This document shows positions 42,901 through 56,659 of a stretch of 64,000 nucleotides of DNA, in pieces. A model generated the notes under the pieces. It ran no database searches. It saw nothing but the letters and a program-made list of their open reading frames with translations, and had not been told where the DNA came from. Every line of letters begins with the position of its first letter. The stretch's first letter is position 1. The stretch is from Hymenolepis diminuta (taxonomy: Eukaryota; Platyhelminthes; Cestoda; Cyclophyllidea; Hymenolepididae). The stretch spans positions 2,601,970 to 2,665,969 of the forward strand of contig CAADRB010000008.1 in NCBI GenBank assembly GCA_900708905.1, read 5' to 3'. The position numbers and the translations under genes were made by a program.

Positions 42901-44482
42901 AGAGTTAGACATAACTGACAGAGTCTATGATTCAGACAACTTATATTATAATCGAAAGCATCACAAATTGACAGGAGTCTTCCACATGTATGAATCGGCA
43001 TGTCTAACGAACCTGTAAAGAAAATAAAGGCGATGTTAAACGACTCCCATTTAACTTTCTAATTAAAATGGGTTTGCTCCTAAACAACCACTGGAATTCA
43101 ACCGACTGCTACCACCAAATTCCTCTCTACATACGGCTCCTCTAAAAAAATTTCTAACTTCGGCATCTCTCATATATTCCACATTTCCCTTCCTTCCTCT
43201 ACTTCTCTGCTTTATATTGCCGGTCTGACCAAATTCTATGCTTTGTAACTTCACAAATGGTGATTCTTTAGTCCTATCCCACAAAATAGAAATATGAAGC
43301 AAGCTTATATGGAAGGCGACTGAGTGATGTCTGCTCTGAATAGTTTTTATAATTGTCATTGAGGAAAACACATTTACAAACAATTATTACGTATTTGTTC
43401 TTCCCATTATTACTGAGATGACGATTACCCCTTAAACTGCTTTTAAGAACCATTATGAATTGCGTTTTACTGTATATAGTTCGAACCGAACAGTAATAAG
43501 TTTTCGTTGGCATAACGGAAACTTGTGCTTTCCTTCTTCTAGCTGGAATATTGGGTTATCGATAATTAAAGTCGAAGGAGAAAAGTTGAAAAGAACTCAA
43601 AATTTAAACATTAATAAAAATGTCATTGAATATTGATAGACGTGAACCTGTCCTGAAGAGGAACAAGCTTTTTCTGAATTAAAAACAGGAAAATATTATG
43701 ATACTGCTAGGACGGTTTTCTAAATTTGTAAAAAATTAAAAGTAAAATTTTGAATATTTCCTTACCCAAACTGTCTAGAGATTCTCTGATTTTGCAAGTT
43801 AGTGAATCTCACCTTGACCCAGAATCAGATCAAATTTTTACTACCTAGTTTGAAGGTGTGAGGATATTTTCCGAAACAATCTCACTGATATCCCAGGTGG
43901 TGGTGGGGAATAGAAGCGGCTAGAAATAAAAGCTCAGAAGTTTGCTCCATCGCAGGACAGCTTCAAAGTTTACTTTCAACGAAACTGTCTCGATTCTCTC
44001 TGAATTATTTAATAAAAAGTCTTCTGAACTTTGAAGGTGCTTTATTTTCCTTCTCTCATTAAAGACCATGAAGACTAGATGACCTATATTTCCCGTCCCG
44101 ATACTGTTTTTAAACTCAGTGATTTTTCTCCCAATACGAAGGATCATTTTAAATGTCTACCGTTTTAGTGGTATTTGAGAACTTTCCACAACTTATATCT
44201 GTTGTTCAACCCTCTGAATGATCGAAGCAAGTGATAAAATTGCATCAGAGGACATTGTTGACGAATGCATATATTTGAGCATCAAGTGTGACAGTGACCT
44301 GAATCATCAGAAATCTAGGATACACTATTAAGTGAGTCGAATTCCCAGTGAAACAGTGCCCCAGAATGTTTCCCCTTTCCCTAAATCTCTAACTGAATGC
44401 TAGCTCTGTAATGATTTGCTCAATGCCCTATTTTTCTGTATGGATCTCATATATTCAACTTGTGTGGCGAACATGGACATAA
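39906..44482. other. Gene-free stretch with one weak coding-like patch
   Basis: AT-rich. A minus-strand frame at 43063-43383 ends with KLQSIEFGQTGNIKQRSRGR-like text and looks somewhat coding, but no family or partner exon is recognised. Confidence 0.35.
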
Positions 44483-44981
44483 GAAAATGATGTCCCCGAC
44501 AAAACAAGAATTCAGAAAACAGAGCGTCACCCAGAAAGTCGAATTAATCGTCACTTAGTAACAAAACCAATAGCCAGGTCGAATAAGAATATGAAGCGGA
44601 ATGAAAATCCGCAGAAGAATCCGTACGAACGTGTTACAAAAACGAGTAGAAAGAAGGGAATAGAATGGAAGTCGTATTCTGAACTAGCTCCTATACTAGT
44701 TAATAACTCGAAACTAGAATCAAGAATTAATGCTTCCAATGCAGTGTTTCATTCAGGATACACAGCACAGGACAGAAAAAGGAGAAATGGCATAAAAACT
44801 GAAAGGTGTTCTCGTGAACTTCTGGGCAGCTGTTCATTCAAGACTCGATAGAAAATTTCCGATGGAATCGCTGATGAGAAGAAGAAGCAGATCGAATCTG
44901 CATCAATCATCGAAATACTCTCGTGAATATGAAATGGTTCGCCATCGGAGAATACATAATCAACCGAAGGACTTCAAGTGA
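44483..44981 (+). pseudogene. Coding-like island in two overlapping frames, unrecognised
   Basis: One frame is open from 44483 to a TAG at 44849-44851 (122 codons) and another from 44796 to a TGA at 44979-44981 (61 codons). Both encode basic, Ser/Arg/Lys-rich text, for example NPYERVTKTSRKKG and later LMRRRSRSNLHQSSKYSREY. The switch could mean a frameshifted old gene or an unseen intron. I do not recognise a family. Composition is purine-rich, unlike the flanks. Confidence 0.3.
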
Positions 44982-46336
44982 ACCCGAAGATTTTCTATTA
45001 GGAGCAATGACAAGGAAATATATAATTATGTAAAATTATTACATATCTTTCCTTGATAAAATAACTTTTTATTTTATCTGTTCTTCCTATTTATCACATA
45101 TTCAACTCTATAAAAGTAACTTTATTTCGATAATAAGAACGTCGTTTAAGCTACGAATCTTCATTTTTCGTCCTCCCTGAGTTTGAGTCGCTGTAGCTTT
45201 AAGAAAGGGTAATTGAGAAGTTATTAAAATTTTGGTTGGAACAGTTGCCTGTAGGTAGTAAAAATAATGAATAAATTATATGAATTTCAATTGAGAACGT
45301 CGAAGAACCTTTATTTTTGAAGGTAGAAGCAAGTTCAGTCAGGAAAAATGTGTTTAAGAAATTAATAATGGTGTTTTTTCCCCATTTACCACCACACAGC
45401 AGTAATAGATCATCTTTGGCATTTGGAGGACATTTGCGTCAAGAATTAAAATTTTTTCCTTCTTATAACTGTGTATATCAGGCTTATTTATGAAAAAGTG
45501 TGAACGAGGATATCAATTTACGAATAAATCTGAATTCATTCTGGAATTTAAGATCAGTGTTTTCACTAAACGTTATTAGTGAAATAGTTGAGAATTCCTT
45601 TACACTTTATCATAATTTTAAGTTTTATTTTCACAAATAAATTGTTGCTGTGTGGGAATAAGAGTGTTTAAAATGTCAGTGCGTCACGTAATTACGCCAT
45701 TTATCCAGCATCTCAAAATAAAAACACATACTTTCATAGAGGATTAATTTGAGTCAGAGATTGAACAGCACATCTGCTATTGCTTCATGTGAAATCTGAA
45801 CTTTCTGAAAACTCAAATATCATTTTTAGTGTTTGAGAAGTTACTAAATGAATATCCAAACTCATGCAATAAATAAACCCTTTATCACTTTTAACTGAAT
45901 GATTGGTTCATTGTTTGCTTTCCCATTTAAAATGACTTTTGCGTATTTATTGTATTTATCGATTGTATTTGTTTATAATAAAACTTGTATGCAAAACTAC
46001 TGCATTTTCTATTCTGCTTCTCATCATTACATCGTAATTCTTTTTTGCATATAAGTAAATGTTTGTGAAGCGAGTTAGCAACATTTTTCATTATGCAAAA
46101 ACGTCCTGGCAGAACCTTACTATTTGAAGGTCCTTCTACTCATTGGGTAACGACAAAATTCAATAAGGGATAAAAGGAAGGATTCGATATATTTTTGTGA
46201 ATAAAGCCAAAGAGTTCTGTAGCTTTTTATATTACATTTACCAATACAATGCTTAATTAATGGATAATTCGCCCTTCACGTTCCTAAATTTCAATTTTCT
46301 TTTTGTCTAATCGATTACTGAGTAGATTCTTGTCCT

Positions 46337-46408
46337 TGATGTTCAGTGCTTAGAATGGTAGGTCTTGTCAGTTAAATGCTTTTTTTCTTCTAAAGGTCGA
46401 GAAAGCGG
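46337..46408 (-). repeat. Interspersed repeat family 1, partial copy
   Basis: Only the 5' portion is recognisable: GATGTTCAGTGCTT, GGTAGGTCTTGTCAG and GGTCGAGAAAGCG, with an internal deletion relative to the full copies. Confidence 0.5.
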
Positions 46409-47009
46409 AATGAACTTATATGATCGTAAGCTGCTCGTCACTGGTTATAAACCTCTTAACATGAGTGTGATCGACTAATTTTATCATTTCATGCTGGCTT
46501 GTTTACTTCTAGTAACTCTAGCTCCTAAAATTTGTGACTTCCGTTTCACGGCAGAATAGAAAATCGGCTATTTAACTGCATAAAAATGTTTAGCATTACA
46601 GAACAATAGGCAAGAATGTATAACTGGAATTGTTCGGTACCAGCCCTTTTGAATGCGTGAATGTGTATGCTTGTCAAGGAATTCAGTAATTATAATATAG
46701 AGAATAAAGATATGATATGTGAATAGATGAAGAGGGGCATGAATGACGTGTGAAGAATAAAGATATTCACAAGATGAATAGGACATTAAATCCGGGATTT
46801 ATCTTCCTATAATTTAATAAAGAAAAAAGTTAATTGCATCTGGTATTGCAGAATAATTCAAACTGTCTCACAAGTAATGTTTGGTAATGTTGATCGTCCC
46901 GTAGTTAAGAAATAAAATTGAGCAAACTTTATGTACAATGCAAATTTTTAACTCATGAGCGCAAATACTGGATAATTGAAAGGGAGCTACCAATAAAATC
47001 TTAAAATTG

Positions 47010-47190
47010 TGTCAAATTATTGGCACACTAAGAAGTTCGCCGGAACCAGTTGTTTGAATGCACAGATGGCAATGGCTCATTAGAGGAGCGAATGCATTGA
47101 TCAATACAAAGACTTTCAAGAACCGTCATACATAATCTCAAAGCCACAGGTTTCATAATGAAGTTCCCGACGGTTTAAAAACTTCGTATA
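47010..47190 (+). repeat. Interspersed repeat family 2, copy 2
   Basis: Same block order as 39745-39905 with an extra 18 or so bases after the first block. No coding content. Confidence 0.65.
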
Positions 47191-47555
47191 ATACTATGTG
47201 TTCAAATTTTGATAATACGGTTGTTATAATTTACTCATTTACCTAGTTCAAATTTGTCCAATTAATTTTAGAACCAAAATAAATGATTAATTAAATATTA
47301 AAATTGTGGGATTAATTTTACAAAAAAAAATAATTCGGAACACCCGCTTTTCGAAAGAAACCTAATTGCGAATATAAGTCTCATCTTGAATTACCTTTTT
47401 TAAATTCCCACACTCAGAGATCAACAAAGAATTTTTATCTCTGCACTTGTTAATTTTTTTTCAATTTCATAAATAATGCCTAGGCACAACAGGCAACACA
47501 CAAAAGATTCAAAAACAAATAACCGATTCAACAATTATACAAACAGAATTCTTTT

Positions 47556-50500
47556 TTAAGAGTTAAGAGGTTTACCCTCAGGAGAATCGTCTCTACAGCA
47601 TTTGGAGCAGCATTTGCACATGCTCTTTCCACAATTCGCAAAACACTGACAGCACGGACAGCAATAGCAAATACAGCAGAAGATGATGATTAGCGCAACA
47701 CCACAACATATGGTGGTAATTAGAGGCCACCATCTACAAGAGATGCAGAACTCGTTTGTTAGAAAATATACGGGGAATCATTAAAATGGTCAAAGAGCTT
47801 CTTTTGTAAGTTTGTAGATTGATAAGATCCAGTTCACCTCCAATTCTGAGGTAAAGAGATCAATACTCATCGATGCACGTACAATAAAAGATTTTCCGAC
47901 GAAAATACCAAGAGCTGCAAATAACACAATGTGGGTTCCTTGCAAGACTGACTTCAGGATGATTCTTAAAACTTTTCGTACATTGGAATTACCTTACGTT
48001 ACCTCTTTCCGACCCTTGGATAAATTTAAGTCAGAGAAATTTGAACAAATATCCCATATCGAATGTTCAAGAGTTACTTTATTTTTCAGAGTATAAATAT
48101 GTGTGTCTTCAACATAGCTTTCGTTGCTATCGTTAGTATTTCCTACTAGAATGCAAGAACCTACTATTTTAAATTGTGAGAAGCAATTGAAATCGATTAA
48201 CCAAAAGTTTAACAAATAATAAAGGGGAGGGGATTAAAAGATGCTGAGAGCAACGTCAAGGTTCCAAAGAAGTTTTGCTTCATTTAACTTTTTAATTCAG
48301 ATTGCACAGTACTGACTTAATGGGCAGTCCACGCTCCAAAATTCTAATTTCGTGGTTCATCTCCTGTAAATGCCTGGTTACAGTAAATGCTTGTCCACGA
48401 TACCAAGTACTTATTGACCAGTTTTAATCGTGATTGTCGGTTTTGCCAGTTCAATTCGTTTTTTTATTCCAGTGGTTGAGAAAGCAAATGATCTCATTTA
48501 AAGTCTGAAAATAGCAGGGATGAGAGAACGAAGGAAATTTTAACTACTTATTTCTGCGAGCAATTTTGTATGGCTACTTTATTCACTTTCTTTCTTAAAA
48601 TACAAAACCAACTTCTGCCAATAACATTCAGAATGCTAAAGATCGAAGTAATTTTTAGCTAATCAAGCTAGTAGACTTTAATTAAGCGCGTTTTCATGAA
48701 TTTGAAATTACGGTAATGCACGTTCTAATGTCAAAAATGCGTTAATCACCGATTCATACCATGGAGTACTCAAGTGTGAGACTACAAATGAACGACTAAC
48801 CAATTAATACAATTCGTGATATCTCTGTGCCAAATAGTCTCGATGAAGTCCTTCATAATTTATTCATAAAATAAGATATATTAATTGAATTAATTCGACG
48901 TGTGATATCTCTCACCTTCGGTTATAACAGCAGGTTTTATTAGGCTTCTCACAGCAACTAACATCCCAGAAGAATCCAGTTCTATCTTCACATATTTTCG
49001 TTCCTACAACACCAAAAACGGTTTAGATATTGTTTGTAATTAAATTTTATTGGTATTTTTTATTGCTTTGTGATGAATTTCATATATTTGTATTGCCTCT
49101 GCTATTTCATCGGCCAAATTTCCCTTATATAAAATGTAAATCGCGCCCAATACATTTATTTGGAAATTTGCCTGCTCTCATTTGGAGTTTACTTGCCCTA
49201 TTTACTAATTTCTGAATTGTCTTGCATGATGAAAAAAATAAACTCATTTAATGTATCGCCAAAAACTAAAGACTATTTAGGAAGCATATTTCTATGTATT
49301 AGTTCCATTCGATACAGAAAAATTTCTATTAAATTGTGTTAAATAAAGCAAGAACTAATAGAAGAATGAAGTTCCTCTTTTTGCTAATAAATTTTTTAAA
49401 ATAAAAGTCAGTTTATTATTCGGCACATCTCAGTGCGATTTGAAGAGTGCAATCAATTGAAGTTCATGTATGAATCACATTGGCAATAATCAACTTCTGA
49501 TTCGATTTCCAATTTCCTGCTTCTCCTCCTTTTATCCTTAAAATAAATGCGAAAGGAAATTTCTTTCTATGAAATTGAGAATAAATATCAATATAGGCAG
49601 GCACTTATTTTGATCTCTTAATTGATCTAAATACAAAGGAAAATCAAAAAAACTTTTACCGATCAATTGTAAACTTGAAAAATAATCAAAAAATGATAAT
49701 AAAAATCAGCAATTGTAATTTTAGTTGAAGCATTTCCTACCAATTTTGTTCTTAAATTATAAAAATCCATGTCCTAGAAACATCTTGATAGGCCTCTTTA
49801 GTTAAATATCTTTTTCCGGGGAAAAAATATTACATAGCCAACTCCTCATTGATGCATTTGAATAAATTTTGGTACAAACACATTAATAATTAATTATAGT
49901 TCTTATTAAATAAAAGCAAACGCTATTTTCAATATAATCAGTCCGAAAAAATCAGACAAGTTAAACCGTTTCAACTCACTATTTTCTCTAATTGAATGTA
50001 TCTGCTTTGCTATTTTAGAAAGCTACGAAATGTACTCAGGCCAGTTAACATTTTGATAAGAATTTTTAAAGCATTTGAAAATTTTCACATCAATAGTATC
50101 GAAAAAATATAAACTCTAAGTCACATATTTTAGGCACGTAATTATTGCAATATTTTGTTTTAATACGCTAAAAATTATTATGCGCCGCAATTGAAAAAAG
50201 TCAAAGGATATAAATAATTCAATCTTACTAAAAATAACTCTTCATTAGTAACAGTTTATAACAGTATATTGGCATGATGAGACTTAAAATTGCGGTTTCG
50301 ACCTACACTTTCACATCTAATAATAAAAGTCGTCAAACTTGATTAATAACTCGATTTTTGATGCTGGAAGAATTCTGTTAAGAGTAGCTAATCGCAAAAA
50401 CAAGTCACTCAGGTTTCGTTAGGATAAAAATATTATTAAATTATGATATTAAATTAGGAAAATTAAATAGAAAGACGACTTAACTCGATTCTTCTGGAAA

Positions 50501-50956
50501 TTAGACTAATTAAGGTTCTTCTATTCTTTTCCTATTTCTTTTCAACTGTAAAATGTTTTAAAATCACATCTTAGATATCTCTTTATTCATACTTTGCTAC
50601 TGTCAATAGTAATGACTCAGCATAATTTAGCGGATCTCTTAAACTGAGGTCTCTTACTTTGTCAAATTTTGGCAGATTTATTTATTCAATCGATCTATGT
50701 ATTTACTCATTATGTAAAGGATACACATTAGTGGCAAATGTGTCTGATTCTATTAAACACATGGCGAACATTCAATGATAAACTAATCCGCGAAATTAAT
50801 CAAATTGTAGAAGGACAGCATTCACGATACAAAATATCAAATGAAATTGAGTAATCATAGTTAGTCTTGTCATAACATACCACAGGTTTTTGCTTGTGCT
50901 CTGAAAACCAAAACGCCCAGAGCAAGTAATACTATCCAACAGGCACGGAATTCCAT
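47556..50956 (-). CDS. Small cysteine-dense single-pass membrane protein, Shisa/WBP1/CYYR1-like (STMC6-type), 3 exons
   Basis: Assembled from three minus-strand exons: 50881-50956, 48916-49003 and 47556-47733. All junctions are GT...AG and phases 1 and 2 match, giving 113 residues. Exon 1 encodes a clear signal peptide (hydrophobic LLALGVLVF, then AQA cleavage at about residue 22). Exon 2 gives a short ectodomain of about 33 residues with exactly six cysteines in the order C, C, CC, CC, the spacing style of Shisa, WBP1, VOPP1 and CYYR1 proteins. Exon 3 starts RWWPL, runs into a transmembrane helix and ends in a tail with dense Cys pairs (16 Cys in about 50 residues), likely palmitoylated. No PPxY motif is seen, unlike many relatives. 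Such proteins act as membrane adaptors. Introns are 1,877 and 1,182 bases; the second holds a repeat copy. A CCAAT-like box lies about 100 bases upstream of the ATG. Gene structure is fairly sure; family is a pattern match. Confidence 0.75.
48239..48530 (-). repeat. Interspersed repeat family 1, copy 4 (inverted, in an intron)
   Basis: Read on the minus strand it ends in CTTGACGTTGCTCTCAGCAT, as copy 1 does. It lies in intron 2 of the cysteine-rich membrane protein gene. With copy 5 it extends the family at the 5' side through a block containing CTCTCATC and CTGCTATTTT. Confidence 0.8.
49004..50880 (-). other. Intron 1 of the cysteine-rich membrane protein gene
   Basis: AT-rich intron with donor GTATGTTATG and acceptor GTTGTAG. 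I see no coding signal in it; frames near 49030-49340 are T-rich chance ORFs. Confidence 0.65.
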
Positions 50957-53214
50957 TGCAGTGTGCAGTGATATGGAAAAAGGGCGTGAATTATCTGATG
51001 CCAGGCTCGAGCCATCGATACTTTTACTGAGTTTCACAAATCTAATTCGTCACACTGATTGGTTAGTATCACTCAACCAATAGATGATGTGGTAATCACA
51101 CTGATTTATTACATCATTAATACCTATTGTTTCTTTGAATTTCGAATAATAGCTAGAATATTGCCGACATATACGACTAAAGTGCATTCATTAGTGTTGA
51201 TTTACGGAGTCATGTAGATAAAATATCTTTGTATATTATCTACTAACCTCGACAACATACCAGTAAGTTTGAAGAGATAAATAACAAATTTTCATTTGAG
51301 CATATTTCTGATCGAACTATTTCGCTAGCAGTTGTCGCTGTTTGCATAAAAGTAAATGGGTTTGCTCAATATATGGCGATTCCTGATACACTGGTTTCTC
51401 TACTTTGACCTGAATGTTGGAAAAGTACGCTTAAAAATTATGAATGAAGGCAACTTCTTCCTCATGATAATTTACGTCCATGCTAACTATCAAATCGATC
51501 TAAATCCATTTAAGTCTTGAAAGGACTAAGAGGTATCAACCGTAATTGCTTTTCACTGCAATGTTCTTTTTTTCTCAGAAAACGTAACAATTGTTACGCA
51601 TTTGTAAATACTTCCCCAATTCGAAAATAAATCGATTATTGACAGTCAAAGAAGTTATGCCATTCTGGAATTGATACTATTGAATTTAGGGAAGTTTCAA
51701 GTGTTGGTAAAGAAAGAGATTAATGTTCATTTTCAAATTATTTTAAATTGATGCGTAAAACTTTACCACGGCAGAAAATTTACTATGCTATATGTTCAAA
51801 ATTAGTACTGTATTAATATACCAGTAGTCGGTAACAGCAGAAATCAATACCTCTCTTATGTGATCAGTCATCTTTTTGGGAAAAAAGGCATCTAGAATTT
51901 GTCTTAGTAAATCAAGTTCAAGGTTTTCGTCCGTAATTTAAATTAAATTGATCCATTTATTTGCATGTTCGAGGTATTTAGGCGATTTTATGCAAATATT
52001 TCTTCAAAATGTTATTTTGGAATTGATTTTAAAGTGTTTAAAATGATGAAAGTCAGCTGAATATAAAGAAAATGACTTCATTGATTTCCCTCCTTTAATT
52101 GCTACTTTTATAATATACGAGAGAGTGGGGAAAAATTTGGCAAACGGAACACAATATTTTCTCTTCCTTATTATTAACAATTAAAGTAATTTGAAGTTCA
52201 TTCTCTTTGGAGCTAAATAATTTCTAATAATTTTTTAAAATCATTTAACTGCGCATATGATAAATAAATAGAATAAAAATGCGTAAGAAGGTGTATTTTC
52301 ATAAATTCTTAATCAATTGAAAAAGGGATAAAGAGAAGCCATGTTTAAATTATGCTGAGATTTAGACAAATATCCATCTGAAATACTTGAAATTGGAATG
52401 AATTCAATCTCATTATGGATAAAATATATTCATGATATATGCTAGAAGAGTTGCGTGAAAAATCCTGCAAAAAGAACAATAGTACATAATGTAAATACCG
52501 TATCCATATATTCTAATACCAAACAAGAACTATTTCAATTAAAATCCTGTTTTAACTGGTGAGCCACAGAAATACTGATTTTTGTCGCATGGGTGCCCTA
52601 TCATCTTTCCGTGTGATTCATTTCTTTTATCATAGTTTGAGAACATAACACTTTCATATACTAACAGTCCCACTCTGCGTTTTCACATATTTCGTCTCAA
52701 ACTTAAGTATCCGCTCATTACATTATTCTTAATTCTAGCTTTTGGCGGCCTATGTGATTGTACAAGTACTTTGCTGAATATGTTTCGTTAGTTCAAATAA
52801 GCAGTTATTCAGGCTATTATTATAAATTAATTAAATCTATTACAGATTACACCAATGGATGATCTTCATTATAAAGTGTCGGAAAATTGCTTTTTTTTAA
52901 CTTGTTAGATTTAAGAAAATTTATTTTACTTAGACCATTAACAATGGTATATTGATGTGCTAACAAAAATTTTTTATTATTTTATGTGCATTTTTATTTT
53001 GAAATTGAAAAATGATCTAATATCCTGAATTTGAGTTAGTATAGAGAAAAAAATATCATTAAATTTCAACGTTTATTTTATTTTAATTTAACTAAAACCA
53101 TAAAGATAACCCATCAATTACAAGGAGGTGGAAATATTTAAACTTGTATAATTATTGGCCAATTACTCTCAAAGTTTGTGCTTACGGGATATTGTTAATT
53201 CATTGAAATCACCT
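50957..53214. other. Upstream region of the cysteine-rich membrane protein gene
   Basis: Near 51,054-51,065 the minus strand reads TAACCAATCAGT, a CCAAT-like element, with a 7-bp inverted repeat (ATTGGTT/AACCAAT) beside it. The rest is AT-rich with nothing else supported. Confidence 0.4.
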
Positions 53215-53520
53215 TTATAATGCCTTGGTGTCTATTTTATCAATCAAAGTTCTAACTAGAGTCCTATCGCCATGCACACGTCGTAATGTTTCTGTAAAAT
53301 TTCCGGAAAGATGCCTGCTGTTGCCTCCTCTTTTGACTTGTACGATCAACATGAGTATAACTGGACTTCCACTAGGATCCTAAACTATTCTGTCTTTGCC
53401 GATTTTATAGTTATAAATATCCATCCTGACTTTTAAGACCATCCACCTGGGCTATTATCTTCAGCAACTTCAACAGCCAGGTTCTCCAGTCAGCCCCTAC
53501 AAAAAAGCGACCAATACAAC
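53215..53520 (-). pseudogene. Coding-like remnants on the minus strand
   Basis: A frame from 53379 to the stop at 53215-53217 reads RGGNSRHLSGNFTETLRRVH and similar text. Just upstream, about 53430-53500, a second frame reads ADWRTWLLKLLKIIAQVDG. Both sit behind AG acceptor-like sites. They could be exons or a decayed retroelement; neither is recognised. Confidence 0.2.
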
Positions 53521-53820
53521 TCTTAATACCCACCTACCTATTGGATTTGTAGTTCTTTTTCAACCTCTATGATATTTCTCTTTAAATCGCTATCATTTCT
53601 GAATTCTTACATTTCTTATTCCTTTGCACTTCTGCATCCGGTAACTTTTGTGACTCTACATTTCGTACTATGCAGCATCCCTATTATAATCTCTTATTAT
53701 TATTCTCATTACTATCCACAGTAATACAAAAATATTGCAATTTTTTATTGTGGAGAGCAACTAACATCGAATAACAGGGATTCCGACAAATGCTAAAGGG
53801 GAGATCAAAATGTAAGGAGG

Positions 53821-54105
53821 GCAACACCAAGATAACAAAAAATCATACTTCGTTTGATTTTTGGACTCGAGTTATACAATATTTACCAAATGGACAGTTC
53901 ACGTTCCAAATTTCCACTTTCACGATTCGCCCTCTGGAATGCAACAAATGCTCGTCTGCAATATTCAGTGCTTATTGACCGGCATTTTTTATTCAAGAAC
54001 GATCGGTTTGGCCGCCTCAATTCACTTTTTCAATGGTTGAAAAGGCAAGCGGTCTTGAACGATACTCTGCAACTTATAATTAAAACATAGCAGAGATGAG
54101 AGATG
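53821..54105 (-). repeat. Interspersed repeat family 1, copy 5 (inverted)
   Basis: Minus-strand copy with the block TTCAGTGCTTATTGACCGGC (as read on plus) shared with copies 2-4 and the CTCTCATCTCTGCTATGTTT extension shared with copy 4. ORFs across it are by-products of the repeat. Confidence 0.78.
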
Positions 54106-54597
54106 AAATTTTTAAGTTAGCATAGCCCCCTTAAAATGCATCCACTCATGCGCAGATCTAAATCAAATTACTGAAATATTCATTGATTCTGAAAACGAAA
54201 TGTGTCTACTCTTATTTAAGTGGCAAAAGTTGTTAATTTGATTATTCTCTTAAAAAATTATTCAGGATGAAGGAAAATTTTAAAATTTCTGTGGAGATTA
54301 TTTTGCAAGGTCAGAATTTCATTCTTAAAAGTATTTTAAATGTTGTGTTCTCATATGTTCAAGGTCGTTTATAAAAGATGAGTCATTGATATGCGTTTTC
54401 CCTATAGTTTACAACAGTTGATAAAACTCAAAAGGACGAAGTTGGTGAAAAACTCGCGGGGAACAGTTAATGTATTTACTCAGCATTCCTATATACATTA
54501 TTTAATTTTCTTCTAAGAGGCTCTCTAAAATTACTTGCTCAGTTTTTTTTAAAAAGGAATGCAGTTTAGAGCAACATTTTGGACATTCGCATAATGT

Positions 54598-54624
54598 ATC
54601 ACATGACTTTTAGAATCATGTGAT
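54598..54624. other. Perfect 9-bp inverted repeat
   Basis: ATCACATGA at 54598-54606 and TCATGTGAT at 54616-54624, loop of nine bases. Confidence 0.75.
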
Positions 54625-55064
54625 TCCCACATCCCACAAACCAACCCAGACATCGTTTGACAGTGAACTAAACAGACAGAGAACTAACTCTAAGTTCAAT
54701 ACGGCCAGCTCCCTACATTTCAAGACTCTTTGTTTCGGTATGTGTGTGAAATATACAAATATTAATCAAGAAGCTTATAGGATAAAAAAGAGAGAGGACG
54801 CATCACGGGATCATGTGGTTTCGCGAAAGAGCAAAAAATATATGAAATTATGTGGCTCAAAAGCATGAGAAATATCCTTCTTTTCCGTGCCAAATATGAC
54901 TTAGCTTGTGAACTTTGATTCTTCCTAAGCAGCTGTTACTGACATCATTTTTTTAGTGATACTTGAGATGGTGAATGATGTGCTTTCCTTGCAATATCTG
55001 TTATCAAATAAAATGAGATTTTTGGTCTAAATCATATATAAAAAACAAATACACTGCTTATTTC

Positions 55065-55070
55065 TTTATT
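55065..55070 (-). terminator. Polyadenylation signal of the alpha-tubulin gene
   Basis: AATAAA on the minus strand, 56 bases downstream of the tubulin stop codon, in an AT-rich 3' UTR. Confidence 0.65.
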
Positions 55071-55125
55071 AAGCTGACCATTTTAAACATGAAAGCAGTT
55101 AAATATCGAGTTCGTTCTTTACAAC

Positions 55126-56505
<1,380 letters not shown>

Positions 56506-56557
56506 CTAACGGAGTTAGGATGCTTCGAGATACCGGTTCCACAACAGTACAAGCTTC

Positions 56558-56569
56558 GCTTTATGTAGT
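56558..56569 (-). promoter_or_regulatory. TATA-like box upstream of alpha-tubulin
   Basis: The minus strand reads CTACATAAAGCG about 80-90 bases before the tubulin ATG. It is an imperfect TATA element at a reasonable distance for a short 5' UTR. No other core promoter element is evident. Confidence 0.22.
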
Positions 56570-56659
56570 CCGTTAACGACCTTGGATTGTACAAAGTTCA
56601 GCCAATGAGGTGAAGGGACTTTACAATGGGGAACGTCATGAGATAGGACATCTGACTTT

